64,000 nt of DNA from Clostridia bacterium (GTDB lineage Bacteria > Bacillota > Clostridia > Monoglobales > Monoglobaceae), in contig JAFYXL010000025.1 of NCBI GenBank assembly GCA_017546165.1, positions 1 through 64,000 of the forward strand, in the 5' to 3' direction. A program made the translations under genes and the position numbers. Shown piece by piece: positions 45,104 through 54,185 of this stretch (positions are counted from its first letter, which is position 1; each line of letters opens with the position of its first letter). A model generated the notes under the pieces. It saw only the letters and a list, made by a program, of their open reading frames with translations. It had not been told where the DNA came from and did no database searches.

Positions 45104-45944
45104 TGGTATTACCCCCTTTGAGCAAGTTGCAACTTTCTTCATATTTATGTCGCTGAGCTTCCTTATACATACCGGAACGTCTTATAACCTCATCAAAATC
45201 AACCAAGTGTCCGTCAAAATCAGGACCGTCAACACAGGCAAACTTCATCTCACCGCCAACAGTCAACCGGCAACCGCCGCACATACCTGTACCGTCAATC
45301 ATTATGGGATTCATACTAACAACTGTTTTTATGTCAAATTCTTTAGTTAAAATAGCAACAAATTTCATCATAACAAGGGGTCCTATGGCAATAACCCTGT
45401 CATACTCTTCGCCGCTTTCAACAAGTTTGCGAAGAGCATCCGTCACAAGGCCTTTTTCCCCATATGAACCATCATCAGTCATAATGATAAATTTATCTGA
45501 CACGGCCTTGAATTCATCCTCCAAAATAACTAAATCCCTATTTCGGAAACCTACAATTGAGTGGACCTCCACGCCGTTTTCCTTTAACGCTTTTGCTGTT
45601 GGATATGCAATTGCGCAACCAACACCGCCACCGATTACTGCAACCTTTTTAAAGCCTTCAACCTCTGACGGTCTGCCAAGAGGACCAACAAAATCACAGA
45701 TATAGTCGCCCTCAGCAAGCTGATTAAGCTGGTTTGTAGTTGCACCAACTATTTGAAAAATTATTGTAATTGTTCCCTTTTCCCTGTCATAATCCGCGAT
45801 AGTAAGGGGGATACGCTCACCCTCATCGGTGGCACGAAGTATAATAAATTGTCCTGCTTTTGCAGATTTTGCCACAAGAGGTGCTTCCACTTCCATTAAA
45901 ACAACAGTAGGATTAAGCACTTCTTTTCTTATAACACGAAACAT
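45096..45944 (-). CDS. NfnA-type FAD/NAD-binding subunit
   Basis: 282 residues of the dihydroorotate-dehydrogenase electron-transfer/NfnA family. It has an FAD-binding beta-barrel start, an NAD-binding motif GGVGCAIAYPTAKAL and a C-terminal [2Fe-2S] site MCGGCRLTV ... FACVDGPDFDGH. With the gene that overlaps its 3' end it forms a predicted NfnAB complex that links NADH, NADPH and ferredoxin pools. In a PFOR-based fermenter this would supply NADPH. It has a promoter at 46104-46132 and a 150-nt leader in which I recognise no riboswitch. Confidence 0.9.
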   Translation of the reverse strand: MFRVIRKEVLNPTVVLMEVEAPLVAKSAKAGQFIILRATDEGERIPLTIADYDREKGTITIIFQIVGATTNQLNQLAEGDYICDFVGPLGRPSEVEGFKKVAVIGGGVGCAIAYPTAKALKENGVEVHSIVGFRNRDLVILEDEFKAVSDKFIIMTDDGSYGEKGLVTDALRKLVESGEEYDRVIAIGPLVMMKFVAILTKEFDIKTVVSMNPIMIDGTGMCGGCRLTVGGEMKFACVDGPDFDGHLVDFDEVIRRSGMYKEAQRHKYEESCNLLKGGNTNG

Positions 45945-46103
45945 AATTTCTCCATTCTGCCACGTTGGCCTAACTCAGTAATAGTTTAAAATTCTCTTAT
46001 CAGCAAGGTAAAAAATAATGAAAGATTACTCCATCAACCCTGCCACACAAAGCTCTTCTTGTAAAATTTTTATAATGTATTTAAAAACTCCCGTAGATAT
46101 TTT

Positions 46104-46132
46104 AGGATATCACATATCAAATAAATTGTCAA
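46104..46132 (-). promoter_or_regulatory. Promoter of the nfnAB-like pair
   Basis: TTGACA (46132-46127), 17-nt spacer, TATCCT (46109-46104) on the minus strand, immediately after the topB stop codon. Confidence 0.65.
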
Positions 46133-46137
46133 ACTTT

Positions 46138-48228
46138 TTAGAATTTAAATACAACTCTTCCATCTTGAATCTCAAGACTTGCAGAAAACTCTTTGCCTGA
46201 TTTTTTTGAAACAAACCCTGATATAACCGGTGTGGACCCTGTTTCAAGCAACTTCTTCATATTATCAAGAGAAATTACTTTCCCGCAAATCACATTTCCG
46301 GATGAAAACTTGCATCCGCTGCGATATTCACTGCATCCGTAACCAAACCGTGTCCTCACTACATTCCCACCGCAAACAGGACATTTGCCTGCAACATCAC
46401 CTATAAATCCGTCAAAATTTGCATCGCTTTGATTGGCCCTGTCAAATATGCCAGAAATCTCGTTTTTAACTATATCCACCGCTTCTTCAACCGTGCTTTC
46501 ACCACGATACACACGTTTTAACGCCATACCCATCTGTGAAGTTTTAAATTTGTCCATACTTATATTCATTCTCGCAAGGGACTCAATCAGATTTTCACCG
46601 GCAGGCATGATTGTATATGTGTCCTTCTTGAGCAAAATATATCCGCTGTGCCGTGCATTATCAATTATCCCTGTACGGGTGGCTTCAGTGCCAAGCTCAA
46701 GTCCCTCAAACATAGCACGGTATTCCTCTTCTTCACTTTCCTGCTCGCTCAAATTTGCCTTTTCGTCTTTGAATGGGTTCTTAAGATAATTATTTAAAGT
46801 TTCAATGGTGTAGTGCCTTGGCGGACTTGTTTCTTTTTCAACAGGAACAAAATTTATATTTACCTTATCCCCTTTTTCAAGTTTAGGTAGTATTTTATCC
46901 TTTTTTGTGTAACTGTCAAAAGTAGTCCAACCCGGCTCGGATATAACTGTACCTTTAAGTGAAAACTCCTCAAGTCCACCAACAGAAACAGTGATTTCTG
47001 TTTTTTCAACTATACATTCTTCACTGCAAAATACTGCCACAAAACGGCGCATAATACTGCTGTAAACTTTCATTTCATTCTCCGAAAGTTTGGTTTTGTC
47101 AGGTATCTTGTATGTAGGAGTCAGCGCTGAATGGGATTCGATCTTTGAGTCATCAAAGATCTTTTTGTCATCCTTAAATACAACAGGATATCCCAGCCCC
47201 TTAACAGCCGTCAGGATTGCTTTTATTTTATCTTTTTCAGCGGTGGCAAGATACTCAGAGTTTGTTCTTGGATATGTTACATAGCCTTTTTCATACAACC
47301 CCTGGAGTATTTCAAGGCTCTCCGCCATTGACATCTTGTATTTTTTACCTAAAAAGTTCTGCAATTTTGTAAGTGAATACAATTTTCCGGGGGCAAGCTT
47401 GTCCTTTTTCTTTTTCTTAGCGGTAACAATTGCCTCCAAGCTATTGTACTTTTGGCAAAGTTCTTCCGCTTTTTTAATATCCTTTTTTTCAAACTTCTGT
47501 TTGCTGGTAAGTTCAATTTCTTCACCGTTTGTTTTAGCCTTACTGACAACCGCATAGTAAATGTCCGGAACAAAATTTTTGATTGCCATATCACGGTCAT
47601 ATATAGCTTTTACAATGGGGACAATAACGCGTCCCACACGGAGAAGTGTACCGCTTCTCAAAGTTGCATATCGTGTCAGATTTACGCCATAAAGCCAATC
47701 GGTAAAAGTGCGGGCATAACCCTCATTTGCCAGATTATCATATTCACTTTCATCCTTTAAAGCTTTCATCGCCTCCTGCACCGTTTGCGGGGTCTGGTCA
47801 GGAAGCCATATGCGTTTTAATTTTTTTGTGCACTCCAAAGCTTTTTCTATACAAGTTCTTACGATAATTTCACCCTCACGGTCAGCATCTCCGGCGTTGA
47901 TTATTGTATCAACATCACTGCGATTACACAAAGCTTTTATTGTTTCAAACTGTTTGCGCACACCATCATCTGTCTGCTTATTCTTATCTTTTTTAAGTTC
48001 AAACCTGAACTTTTCAGGAAAACAGGGGAGATTTTCCATAGTCCAGCGTGGCTTTTCCTCAGTGGTTTCGGTATAACTTTCAATATCTGCAAGAGAGAAT
48101 AAATGACCAAAGGCCCAGGTAATAATATAACCCCCGCCCTCAAAATATCCATCTTTTTTTGTCATCTTGCCAATGCCTGCCATAATATTTCTGGCAAGGC
48201 TTGGTTTTTCTGCAATTATAAGTACCAC
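46138..48228 (-). CDS. topB: DNA topoisomerase III
   Basis: 696 residues, type IA topoisomerase. The Toprim domain opens MVLIIAEKPSLARNIMAGIG and has NAGDADREGEIIV. The active-site tyrosine is in GYVTYPRTNSEYL (about residue 317), and EATRTGIIDNA is the family's helical motif. A C-terminal zinc-ribbon-like segment CPVCGGNVVRTRFGYGCSEYRSGCKF follows. TopB decatenates and unlinks recombination intermediates. Topoisomerases III of this type are also carried by integrative elements, but no element genes are seen around this one. Confidence 0.94.
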   Translation of the reverse strand: MVLIIAEKPSLARNIMAGIGKMTKKDGYFEGGGYIITWAFGHLFSLADIESYTETTEEKPRWTMENLPCFPEKFRFELKKDKNKQTDDGVRKQFETIKALCNRSDVDTIINAGDADREGEIIVRTCIEKALECTKKLKRIWLPDQTPQTVQEAMKALKDESEYDNLANEGYARTFTDWLYGVNLTRYATLRSGTLLRVGRVIVPIVKAIYDRDMAIKNFVPDIYYAVVSKAKTNGEEIELTSKQKFEKKDIKKAEELCQKYNSLEAIVTAKKKKKDKLAPGKLYSLTKLQNFLGKKYKMSMAESLEILQGLYEKGYVTYPRTNSEYLATAEKDKIKAILTAVKGLGYPVVFKDDKKIFDDSKIESHSALTPTYKIPDKTKLSENEMKVYSSIMRRFVAVFCSEECIVEKTEITVSVGGLEEFSLKGTVISEPGWTTFDSYTKKDKILPKLEKGDKVNINFVPVEKETSPPRHYTIETLNNYLKNPFKDEKANLSEQESEEEEYRAMFEGLELGTEATRTGIIDNARHSGYILLKKDTYTIMPAGENLIESLARMNISMDKFKTSQMGMALKRVYRGESTVEEAVDIVKNEISGIFDRANQSDANFDGFIGDVAGKCPVCGGNVVRTRFGYGCSEYRSGCKFSSGNVICGKVISLDNMKKLLETGSTPVISGFVSKKSGKEFSASLEIQDGRVVFKF

Positions 48229-48310
48229 TCTAAACTCCGCCTAACGTATAGAAAACTTACTCCAAAATTAAGGGACGATTTTTCAACCGTCCCAAAACTT
48301 TTTTGTGTAA

Positions 48311-48622
48311 TTAGTCCTCAAAATCAAAAAGATCTGCATTTCTTTCCTTAAAGATTTCATAAGCCTTATCAAGAACCTCTAAATCTTCTTCAGGAACAAG
48401 AATATAATCATCATTTTCATCATATTCCATTTTAAGAATAATTACTTCATCAACTTCATCGTCTTCTTCCTCTTTGTAAGGAATACAAATAACATAATCC
48501 GAATCATTAACCTTAACTGTGTCAAGATGCTCCACAGTCTGTTTGTTACCTTCATCATCAAAAAGGTCAACTAAAAATTCATTTTCGTTCTCGTTTTGAA
48601 TATTATCAAAATTTTCTGCCAT
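48311..48622 (-). CDS. DUF1292 protein (YrzB-like)
   Basis: 103 residues, very acidic. The segment FLVDLFDDEGNKQTVEHLDTVKVNDSDYVICIPYKEEE and ILKMEYDENDDYILVPEEDLEVLDKAYEIF is the DUF1292 pattern. In Bacillus the yrzB gene also follows yrrK (ruvX). Function unknown. Confidence 0.88.
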   Translation of the reverse strand: MAENFDNIQNENENEFLVDLFDDEGNKQTVEHLDTVKVNDSDYVICIPYKEEEDDEVDEVIILKMEYDENDDYILVPEEDLEVLDKAYEIFKERNADLFDFED

Positions 48623-48657
48623 TTTAAAGTCTCCTTTACTTGCTAATAATATTTATT

Positions 48658-49068
48658 TTAAATTTTATTACTATCCAGATATCCTTGAAGGATAAAGGCA
48701 GCGGCAATCTTGTCAACGCTTTCTTTCCTTTTTTTGCCTCTGACATTTGTTTCATTCATAAGATTATGTGCTGAAACAGTAGTGAGCCTTTCATCCCACA
48801 TTACTATCTCAATGCTTATAAGTTCCCGAAGCATCTTGGCAAAAACTTTGGTCTTTTTCCCTCGCTCACCAATAGTGCCGTTCATATTTCTAGGAAGTCC
48901 AAGAACTATTTTTTCAGCACCCAACTTTAAGGCAAGTTCTGCCGTATGTTCAGCAACCTTTTTCATATTCTTCTCACTATAAACTTCAAGAGTGTGTGCC
49001 GAAAATCCAAGGGCATCAGATGTTGCGTAACCTGTGCGGCTGTCTCCAAAATCCACGCCGAGAATCAT
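48658..49068 (-). CDS. ruvX: Putative pre-16S rRNA nuclease / Holliday junction resolvase-like YqgF
   Basis: 136 residues with an RNase H-like fold. ILGVDFGDSRTGYA carries the first acidic residue, LGLPRNMNGTIGERG the middle motif and WDERLTTVSAHNLM the later acidic residues. In E. coli YqgF matures the 5' end of 16S rRNA. It is followed by the DUF1292 gene at 35 bp, the usual ireB-ruvX-yrzB neighbourhood, though ireB is not here. Confidence 0.93.
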   Translation of the reverse strand: MILGVDFGDSRTGYATSDALGFSAHTLEVYSEKNMKKVAEHTAELALKLGAEKIVLGLPRNMNGTIGERGKKTKVFAKMLRELISIEIVMWDERLTTVSAHNLMNETNVRGKKRKESVDKIAAAFILQGYLDSNKI

Positions 49069-49165
49069 ACTCCGGTTGCCTCCTTCCTATAACTTCAAAC
49101 ATAGATATTGTACCATACTTCTCCTATTATATCAAGTGTTTTTTGCGCTGTAATCCTTTTTAAGG

Positions 49166-49275
49166 TTTTCCACACTTATATTTAACAAATCCTGCTGTAT
49201 AATGTTGAAATATGAAAAAATTCCCTATATTACTACAGTTTACCCTGTGGATAAGTCTGTGGATACAGTGGATTG
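49166..49275. promoter_or_regulatory. DnaA-box-like cluster upstream of acn
   Basis: The divergent 360-bp gap between ruvX and acn holds 9-mers matching or close to the DnaA box TTATCCACA. These are TTTTCCACA (49166-49174), TGTGGATAA (49246-49254, exact on the minus strand), TGTGGATAC (49258-49266) and a poorer AGTGGATTG (49267-49275). No dnaA, dnaN or other origin genes are near, so this is not shown to be oriC. Confidence 0.4.
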
Positions 49276-49353
49276 TAACAATTATGTAAACTTAAGAGCA
49301 AAAACATAACCAAAATTTTAGTATCTAACCTTGATATTCCGTTACTTTTACTA

Positions 49354-49371
49354 TTGTGAAAGTCTTGACAA
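49354..49371. promoter_or_regulatory. Candidate Rex operator over the acn -35 box
   Basis: TTGTGAA, AGTC, TTGACAA: compared with the Firmicute Rex consensus TTGTGAANNNNTTCACAA, 13 of 14 fixed positions agree. It covers the -35 hexamer at 49365-49370. The rex gene is the third gene of the operon, so NADH-responsive autoregulation is likely. Confidence 0.6.
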
Positions 49372-49393
49372 AGACACTTATTTTTTGTAAAAT
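49365..49393 (+). promoter_or_regulatory. Promoter of the acn-icd-rex operon
   Basis: TTGACA, 17-nt spacer, TAAAAT, then GGAGGA before the acn ATG. Confidence 0.85.
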
Positions 49394-49430
49394 AGTAAAG
49401 ATAAATAAGTAATACGGAGGACAAATAGAT

Positions 49431-51365
49431 ATGGGACTTACACTTTCACAAAAAATCATCAAAAATCATTTGGTTTCAGGTGAAATGATACCAGGTCAGG
49501 AAATCGGAATTAAAATTGACCAAACACTTACTCAGGATGCTACCGGTACAATGGCTTATCTGGAATTTGAGGCTATGGGAGTGCCTAGAGTAAAAACTGA
49601 AAAATCAGTTGCATATATTGACCACAATACCCTGCAAAGCGGATTCGAAAATGCAGATGACCACAGATTTATCGGCAGTGTCTGCAAAAAGCACGGTATT
49701 TACTTCTCACGCCCCGGTAATGGTATTTGTCACCAGGTTCACCTTGAGAGATTTGGCGTTCCTGGCAAAACCCTTATCGGTTCTGACAGCCATACTCCAA
49801 CAGGCGGCGGCATAGGTATGCTTGCAATTGGTGCCGGAGGTATGGACGTTGCTGTTGCTATGGGTGGAGGTACATACTACATTACCTGTCCAAAAATCGT
49901 TAAAGTTGAACTCACAGGAAAGCTCCAGCCTTGGGTTGCTGCAAAGGATGTTATCTTGGAAGTTTTGCGCAGGCTTTCAGTTAAAGGAGGCGTTGGCAAA
50001 ATAATCGAATATACAGGTGAAGGCGTTAAAACCCTGTCTGTTCCTGAACGTGCTACAATCACAAATATGGGTGCAGAGCTCGGTGCAACAACATCAATCT
50101 TCCCATCTGATGAAACAACTCGTGAATTCCTAAAAGCACAGAAAAGAGAACAGGACTTTGCACCTCTTGAAGCCGATGCTGACGCAGTATATGATGAGGT
50201 TGTTGAAATTAATTTAAGTGAACTTGTTCCCCTTGCTGCTTGTCCTCATTCTCCTGATAATGTCAAATCAGTTGCAGAAATCGGCGAAATGAAGATTGAC
50301 CAGGTTTGTATTGGTTCTTGCACAAACTCTTCACTTTTGGATATGCTCAAAGTCGCATATATCTTAAAGGGCAAAACTGTTCATCCTGATGTTTCACTTT
50401 CAATCGCTCCCGGCTCAAAACAGGTACTCAATATGCTTGCTGCTTGCGGGGCCCTTTCAGATATGATTGACGCAGGTGCAAGAATTTTAGAAAGTGCTTG
50501 CGGTCCTTGTATAGGTATGGGACAATCACCAAATTCAGGTGGTATTTCACTCCGTACCTTTAACAGAAACTTCGAAGGTCGTTCAGGTACAAAGGACGGA
50601 CAGATTTATCTTGTATCTCCTGAGCTTGCAGCCGCTTCTGCACTTTCAGGAAAGCTCACTGACCCAAGAACTTTGGGTGATATGCCTGACTTTGAACTTC
50701 CTGAATTCTTTACAATTAATGACAATATGGTTGTACCTCCTGTTGATGAAGAACTTATGGATACAGTTGAAGTTCTTCGTGGTCCAAACATCAAGCCTTT
50801 CCCTGTATCCGAGGCAATGAGTGATGAAATCAATGCAAAGTGTAGTCTTAAGGTTGGCGATAATATCACTACAGACCACATTATGCCTGCCGGTGCAAAA
50901 ATTTTGCCGCTTCGCTCAAATATTCCAAAGATTTCAGAATACTGTTTTGCCGTATGCGATGAAAAGTTCCACGACAGAGCTTTGGAATTGGGTAAGAGTA
51001 TTATCATAGGTGGTTCGAACTACGGTCAGGGTTCATCAAGAGAACACGCAGCACTTGCTCCTTTGTATCTTGGAGTTAAAGCTGTAATTGTTAAATCCTT
51101 TGCGAGAATTCATATGGCAAATCTGATAAATGCAGGTATCATACCTATGACCTTTGCAAATGAAGCAGACTATGACAAGATTGACCAGATGGATGAACTT
51201 AAAATGACCAATCTTAAAAGTGTTATCCTCAAGGATAATGAACTCACCGTTACCAATGTAACAAAAGGATTTGACTTCAAAGTAAAGATTGACCTCTCCG
51301 AACGTCAGAGAGAAATGATTAAAGCAGGCGGTTTGCTTAACTATACAAAAGAAACCAGCAAGTAA
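49431..51365 (+). CDS. acn: Aconitate hydratase
   Basis: 644 residues, the short clostridial/mitochondrial-like form. Cluster ligands appear in IGSCTNSSLLDML and ACGPCIGMGQSP. Active-site blocks include DSHTPTGGGIGMLAIGAGGMDVA, a GGSNYGQGSSREHAALAP swivel-domain motif and FARIHMANLINAGIIPM. It isomerises citrate to isocitrate through aconitate. The downstream isocitrate dehydrogenase supports this over a 3-isopropylmalate role. With icd it forms the oxidative arm to 2-oxoglutarate; no citrate synthase is in the window. Confidence 0.94.
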   Translation: MGLTLSQKIIKNHLVSGEMIPGQEIGIKIDQTLTQDATGTMAYLEFEAMGVPRVKTEKSVAYIDHNTLQSGFENADDHRFIGSVCKKHGIYFSRPGNGICHQVHLERFGVPGKTLIGSDSHTPTGGGIGMLAIGAGGMDVAVAMGGGTYYITCPKIVKVELTGKLQPWVAAKDVILEVLRRLSVKGGVGKIIEYTGEGVKTLSVPERATITNMGAELGATTSIFPSDETTREFLKAQKREQDFAPLEADADAVYDEVVEINLSELVPLAACPHSPDNVKSVAEIGEMKIDQVCIGSCTNSSLLDMLKVAYILKGKTVHPDVSLSIAPGSKQVLNMLAACGALSDMIDAGARILESACGPCIGMGQSPNSGGISLRTFNRNFEGRSGTKDGQIYLVSPELAAASALSGKLTDPRTLGDMPDFELPEFFTINDNMVVPPVDEELMDTVEVLRGPNIKPFPVSEAMSDEINAKCSLKVGDNITTDHIMPAGAKILPLRSNIPKISEYCFAVCDEKFHDRALELGKSIIIGGSNYGQGSSREHAALAPLYLGVKAVIVKSFARIHMANLINAGIIPMTFANEADYDKIDQMDELKMTNLKSVILKDNELTVTNVTKGFDFKVKIDLSERQREMIKAGGLLNYTKETSK

Positions 51366-51403
51366 TCAATTAACATATTATTCTACTGAAAGGAATTTTC
51401 AAT

Positions 51404-52615
51404 ATGGAAAAGATTAAAATGACTACCCCTCTTGTTGAGATGGACGGGGACGAAATGACCAGAATCATCTGGAAAATGATTAAGGATATCCTTATTAACC
51501 CATATGTTGATTTAAAAACTGAGTACTATGACTTGGGTCTTGAATACAGAAATGAAACCAATGACAAAGTTACTTTTGACTCAGCCTATGCTACAAAAAA
51601 ATACGGCGTTGCCGTTAAGTGTGCGACCATTACACCTAATGCCGACAGAGTAAAGGAATATAACCTCAAAGAAATGTGGAAGTCACCAAATGGTACTATC
51701 CGTGCAATCTTAGACGGAACCGTTTTCCGTGCCCCAATCATTGTTAAAGGCATCACTCCTTACATTCCTACCTGGACAAAACCTATCACTATTGCTCGTC
51801 ACGCCTATGGCGATGTTTACAAAAACACTGAAATGCAGGTTCCGGAGGGTTCAAAATGTGAAATTGTTTGTACCGATAAAAACGGAAACGAAATTCGTCA
51901 GACAATTCACGAATTTGACGGAAGTGCAGGCATCATCCAGGGCCTTCACAACGTTGACAAGTCAATTATGAGTTTTGCCCGTTGCTGCTTTAATTACGCA
52001 CTGGACACTAAGCAGGATATCTGGTTTGCAACAAAAGATACTATTTCCAAAAAATATGACCATAGATTTAAGGACATTTTCAACGAAATCTTTGAAGCAG
52101 AATATAAAGAAAAATTCGACAATGCGGGTATTGAATATTTCTATACTCTTATCGACGATGCTGTTGCTCGTGTTGTTCGTTCTGAAGGTGGTTATATCTG
52201 GGCTTGCAAAAACTACGATGGTGATGTTATGTCAGATATGGTTGCAACCGCTTACGGCAGTCTTGCTATGATGACATCTGTTCTTGTATCACCTGACGGA
52301 ACTTATGAGTACGAAGCAGCTCACGGCACCGTGCAGCGTCACTACTATAAGCACTTAAAAGGCGAAGAAACTTCAACAAACAGTGTTGCCACATTGTTTG
52401 CCTGGACAGGGGCGCTCCGTAAAAGAGGCGAGCTTGACGGTCTTTCTGACCTTTGCGCTTTTGCAGACAAGCTTGAAAACGCAACCATTCAGACAATTGA
52501 GGACGGCATAATGACAGGAGATTTGTATCTCCTGTCAAGCCTTGAAACCAAGAAAAAAGTTAACACAGAAGAATTCTTGCTTGCAGTAAATGACAGGCTC
52601 AAGGTAATGCTTTAA
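51404..52615 (+). CDS. icd: NADP-dependent isocitrate dehydrogenase (eukaryote-like type)
   Basis: 403 residues beginning with [22 protein letters not shown], the type II homodimeric form found in eukaryotes and some bacteria. Substrate and metal blocks are visible in [40 protein letters not shown] and [15 protein letters not shown]. It oxidatively decarboxylates isocitrate to 2-oxoglutarate with NADP+, giving NADPH and a glutamate precursor. It follows acn by 38 bp. Confidence 0.94.
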   Translation: MEKIKMTTPLVEMDGDEMTRIIWKMIKDILINPYVDLKTEYYDLGLEYRNETNDKVTFDSAYATKKYGVAVKCATITPNADRVKEYNLKEMWKSPNGTIRAILDGTVFRAPIIVKGITPYIPTWTKPITIARHAYGDVYKNTEMQVPEGSKCEIVCTDKNGNEIRQTIHEFDGSAGIIQGLHNVDKSIMSFARCCFNYALDTKQDIWFATKDTISKKYDHRFKDIFNEIFEAEYKEKFDNAGIEYFYTLIDDAVARVVRSEGGYIWACKNYDGDVMSDMVATAYGSLAMMTSVLVSPDGTYEYEAAHGTVQRHYYKHLKGEETSTNSVATLFAWTGALRKRGELDGLSDLCAFADKLENATIQTIEDGIMTGDLYLLSSLETKKKVNTEEFLLAVNDRLKVML

Positions 52616-52654
52616 TTTTCCGCTAACCTTGTCCCACAAATGGAGGAAAAATCA

Positions 52655-53302
52655 ATGGAAAAGAAAGTATCGTCATCTGTTATCAACAGGTTGCCCAGAT
52701 ATTACAGATATCTGACAGATCTTGAAGCAAACGGAATTGATCGTATTTCTTCGAAAGAACTTAGTGAAAAAATGGGCATTACTGCTTCACAAATCAGACA
52801 AGATCTCAACTGTTTTGGCGGATTTGGGCAACAGGGTTATGGCTATAATGTCAAACACCTCTACAATGAAATAGCCGGAATTTTGGGGTTAAAATCCCAA
52901 TACAAGGCTATTTTGGTCGGTGCAGGTAATATGGGGCAGGCTCTCATCCAAAACACTACTTTTGAAAAACGTGGTTTTTCCCTTATTGGCGTATTTGATA
53001 TTGACACAGCAAAAATTGGTAAAAAGATAAAAGGAATTACCATTTCGGACTATAATAACATCAAGAACTTTGTTGAAGAAAATCACCCAACCATGGCTAT
53101 CATTTCAACTCCACGAACGGTGGTAAATCAGGTAGTCAGTGATCTTACAGATTTGGGGATCAAAGCTTTTCTCAACTTTTCATATGCCGAAATACCGCAT
53201 AGCGAAGACGCTGTGGTTGAAAATATACATTTAAGTGACAGCCTTATGCGTCTTTGCTACAAGATTTCTGCAAAAAGCGATAAAACAAATAATAAAAATT
53301 AG
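52655..53302 (+). CDS. rex: Redox-sensing transcriptional repressor Rex
   Basis: 215 residues. A winged-helix DNA-binding domain comes first (about 1-80; INRLPRYYRYL, ISSKELSEKMGITASQIRQDLNCFGGFGQQGYGYNV), then an NAD(H)-binding Rossmann domain with VGAGNMGQAL and a C-terminal swapped helix. Rex leaves its operator when NADH binds, inducing fermentation and reductive genes. ATG 52655 is chosen because GGAGG lies just upstream; the longer frame from 52640 starts inside that site. Its position behind acn-icd, and the matching operator ahead of acn, suggest autoregulation. Confidence 0.95.
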   Translation: MEKKVSSSVINRLPRYYRYLTDLEANGIDRISSKELSEKMGITASQIRQDLNCFGGFGQQGYGYNVKHLYNEIAGILGLKSQYKAILVGAGNMGQALIQNTTFEKRGFSLIGVFDIDTAKIGKKIKGITISDYNNIKNFVEENHPTMAIISTPRTVVNQVVSDLTDLGIKAFLNFSYAEIPHSEDAVVENIHLSDSLMRLCYKISAKSDKTNNKN

Positions 53303-53370
53303 TTTACACATTCATTCCCAGGATGTTTTAATAATCTTGAATGACTATTATGGATAGAGAGGCTATAAGT

Positions 53371-54174
53371 ATGAAAACCTTTGCACTTGTCGGAAAATCT
53401 GGAACAGGCAAGAGCTTTCGTTCTCTTGATATTGCCCATAAAAATAATATTGAGGCCGTTATTGATGACGGTCTTCTTATTTCTCACAACCGTGTTCTGG
53501 CAGGCAAGTCTGCAAAACACGAAAATTCCCGTATGGCATCGGTAAAACGAGCTATCTTTGCAGAGGATAGTCACGTATTTTCAATCAAGTCTGCGATTTT
53601 AAGTAATAATATTGGTTCGGTCCTTATCCTTGGCACATCAGAGAAAATGGTTAACCAAATTGCACAACGTCTGGATCTCTTACCGATTGAAAAAATATTT
53701 TATATTGAGGATATCGCAACCCCTGAAGAAATTAAACTTGCATCAAATATGCGCAATATTCAAGGCAAGCACATAATACCTGTGCCTGTTTTTGAAGTGA
53801 AAAAACAGTTTTCAGGATACTTTTTGCGTTCGTTGTTTCCCCATGGCCGCCGTGATAAAGAGCTTGAAAAAACCATTATGCGTCCAACATACAGCTACTT
53901 GGGGAATTTTAGAATTGCACCTAAAGTTTTTTCAGATATATGCAAATACGAAGTTTCAAAAATTGATGACGTGAGTGATGTTCTAAAAGTAAAGAGCATT
54001 TCTGACACCGATAACTGTATTGATATTTATATTGATGTTTGCCTGGACTTTCCTTGTGACATACCGCAAATATCAACGGATATTCAAAGCAGAGTTTCTG
54101 CAGCAATTGAGGATAGTACCTCAATTATTGTAAATAATGTAAATGTTTTTATTAAATCTCTCAGCAATATGTGA
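53371..54174 (+). CDS. P-loop ATPase-like protein with Asp23-like C-terminus
   Basis: 267 residues from ATG 53371 (AGAGAGG upstream). A Walker A motif GKSGTGKS lies at residues 8-15, with KTFALVG before it. The middle has VLILGTSEKMVNQIAQRL, resembling a nucleotide-binding fold without an obvious Walker B partner. The last 70 residues (VKSISDTDNCIDIYIDVCL ... IPQISTDIQSRVSAAIEDSTSIIVNNVNVFIKSL) resemble the Asp23/Gls24 envelope-stress domain. The family has no known function. It lies between rex and the DNA glycosylase gene, 68 bp after rex and 11 bp before the latter's start. Confidence 0.65.
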   Translation: MKTFALVGKSGTGKSFRSLDIAHKNNIEAVIDDGLLISHNRVLAGKSAKHENSRMASVKRAIFAEDSHVFSIKSAILSNNIGSVLILGTSEKMVNQIAQRLDLLPIEKIFYIEDIATPEEIKLASNMRNIQGKHIIPVPVFEVKKQFSGYFLRSLFPHGRRDKELEKTIMRPTYSYLGNFRIAPKVFSDICKYEVSKIDDVSDVLKVKSISDTDNCIDIYIDVCLDFPCDIPQISTDIQSRVSAAIEDSTSIIVNNVNVFIKSLSNM

Positions 54175-54185
54175 GGATAATAGCT

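Noticed and set aside
46138-48228. topB as the trace of an integrative conjugative element
   Set aside because: No relaxase, type IV secretion, integrase with att sites or other element genes surround it; the neighbours are housekeeping genes.
49140-49430. Chromosome replication origin
   Set aside because: Only a few boxes, no dnaA/dnaN/recF/gyrB genes, no clear AT-rich 13-mer array; reported only as a DnaA-box-like cluster.
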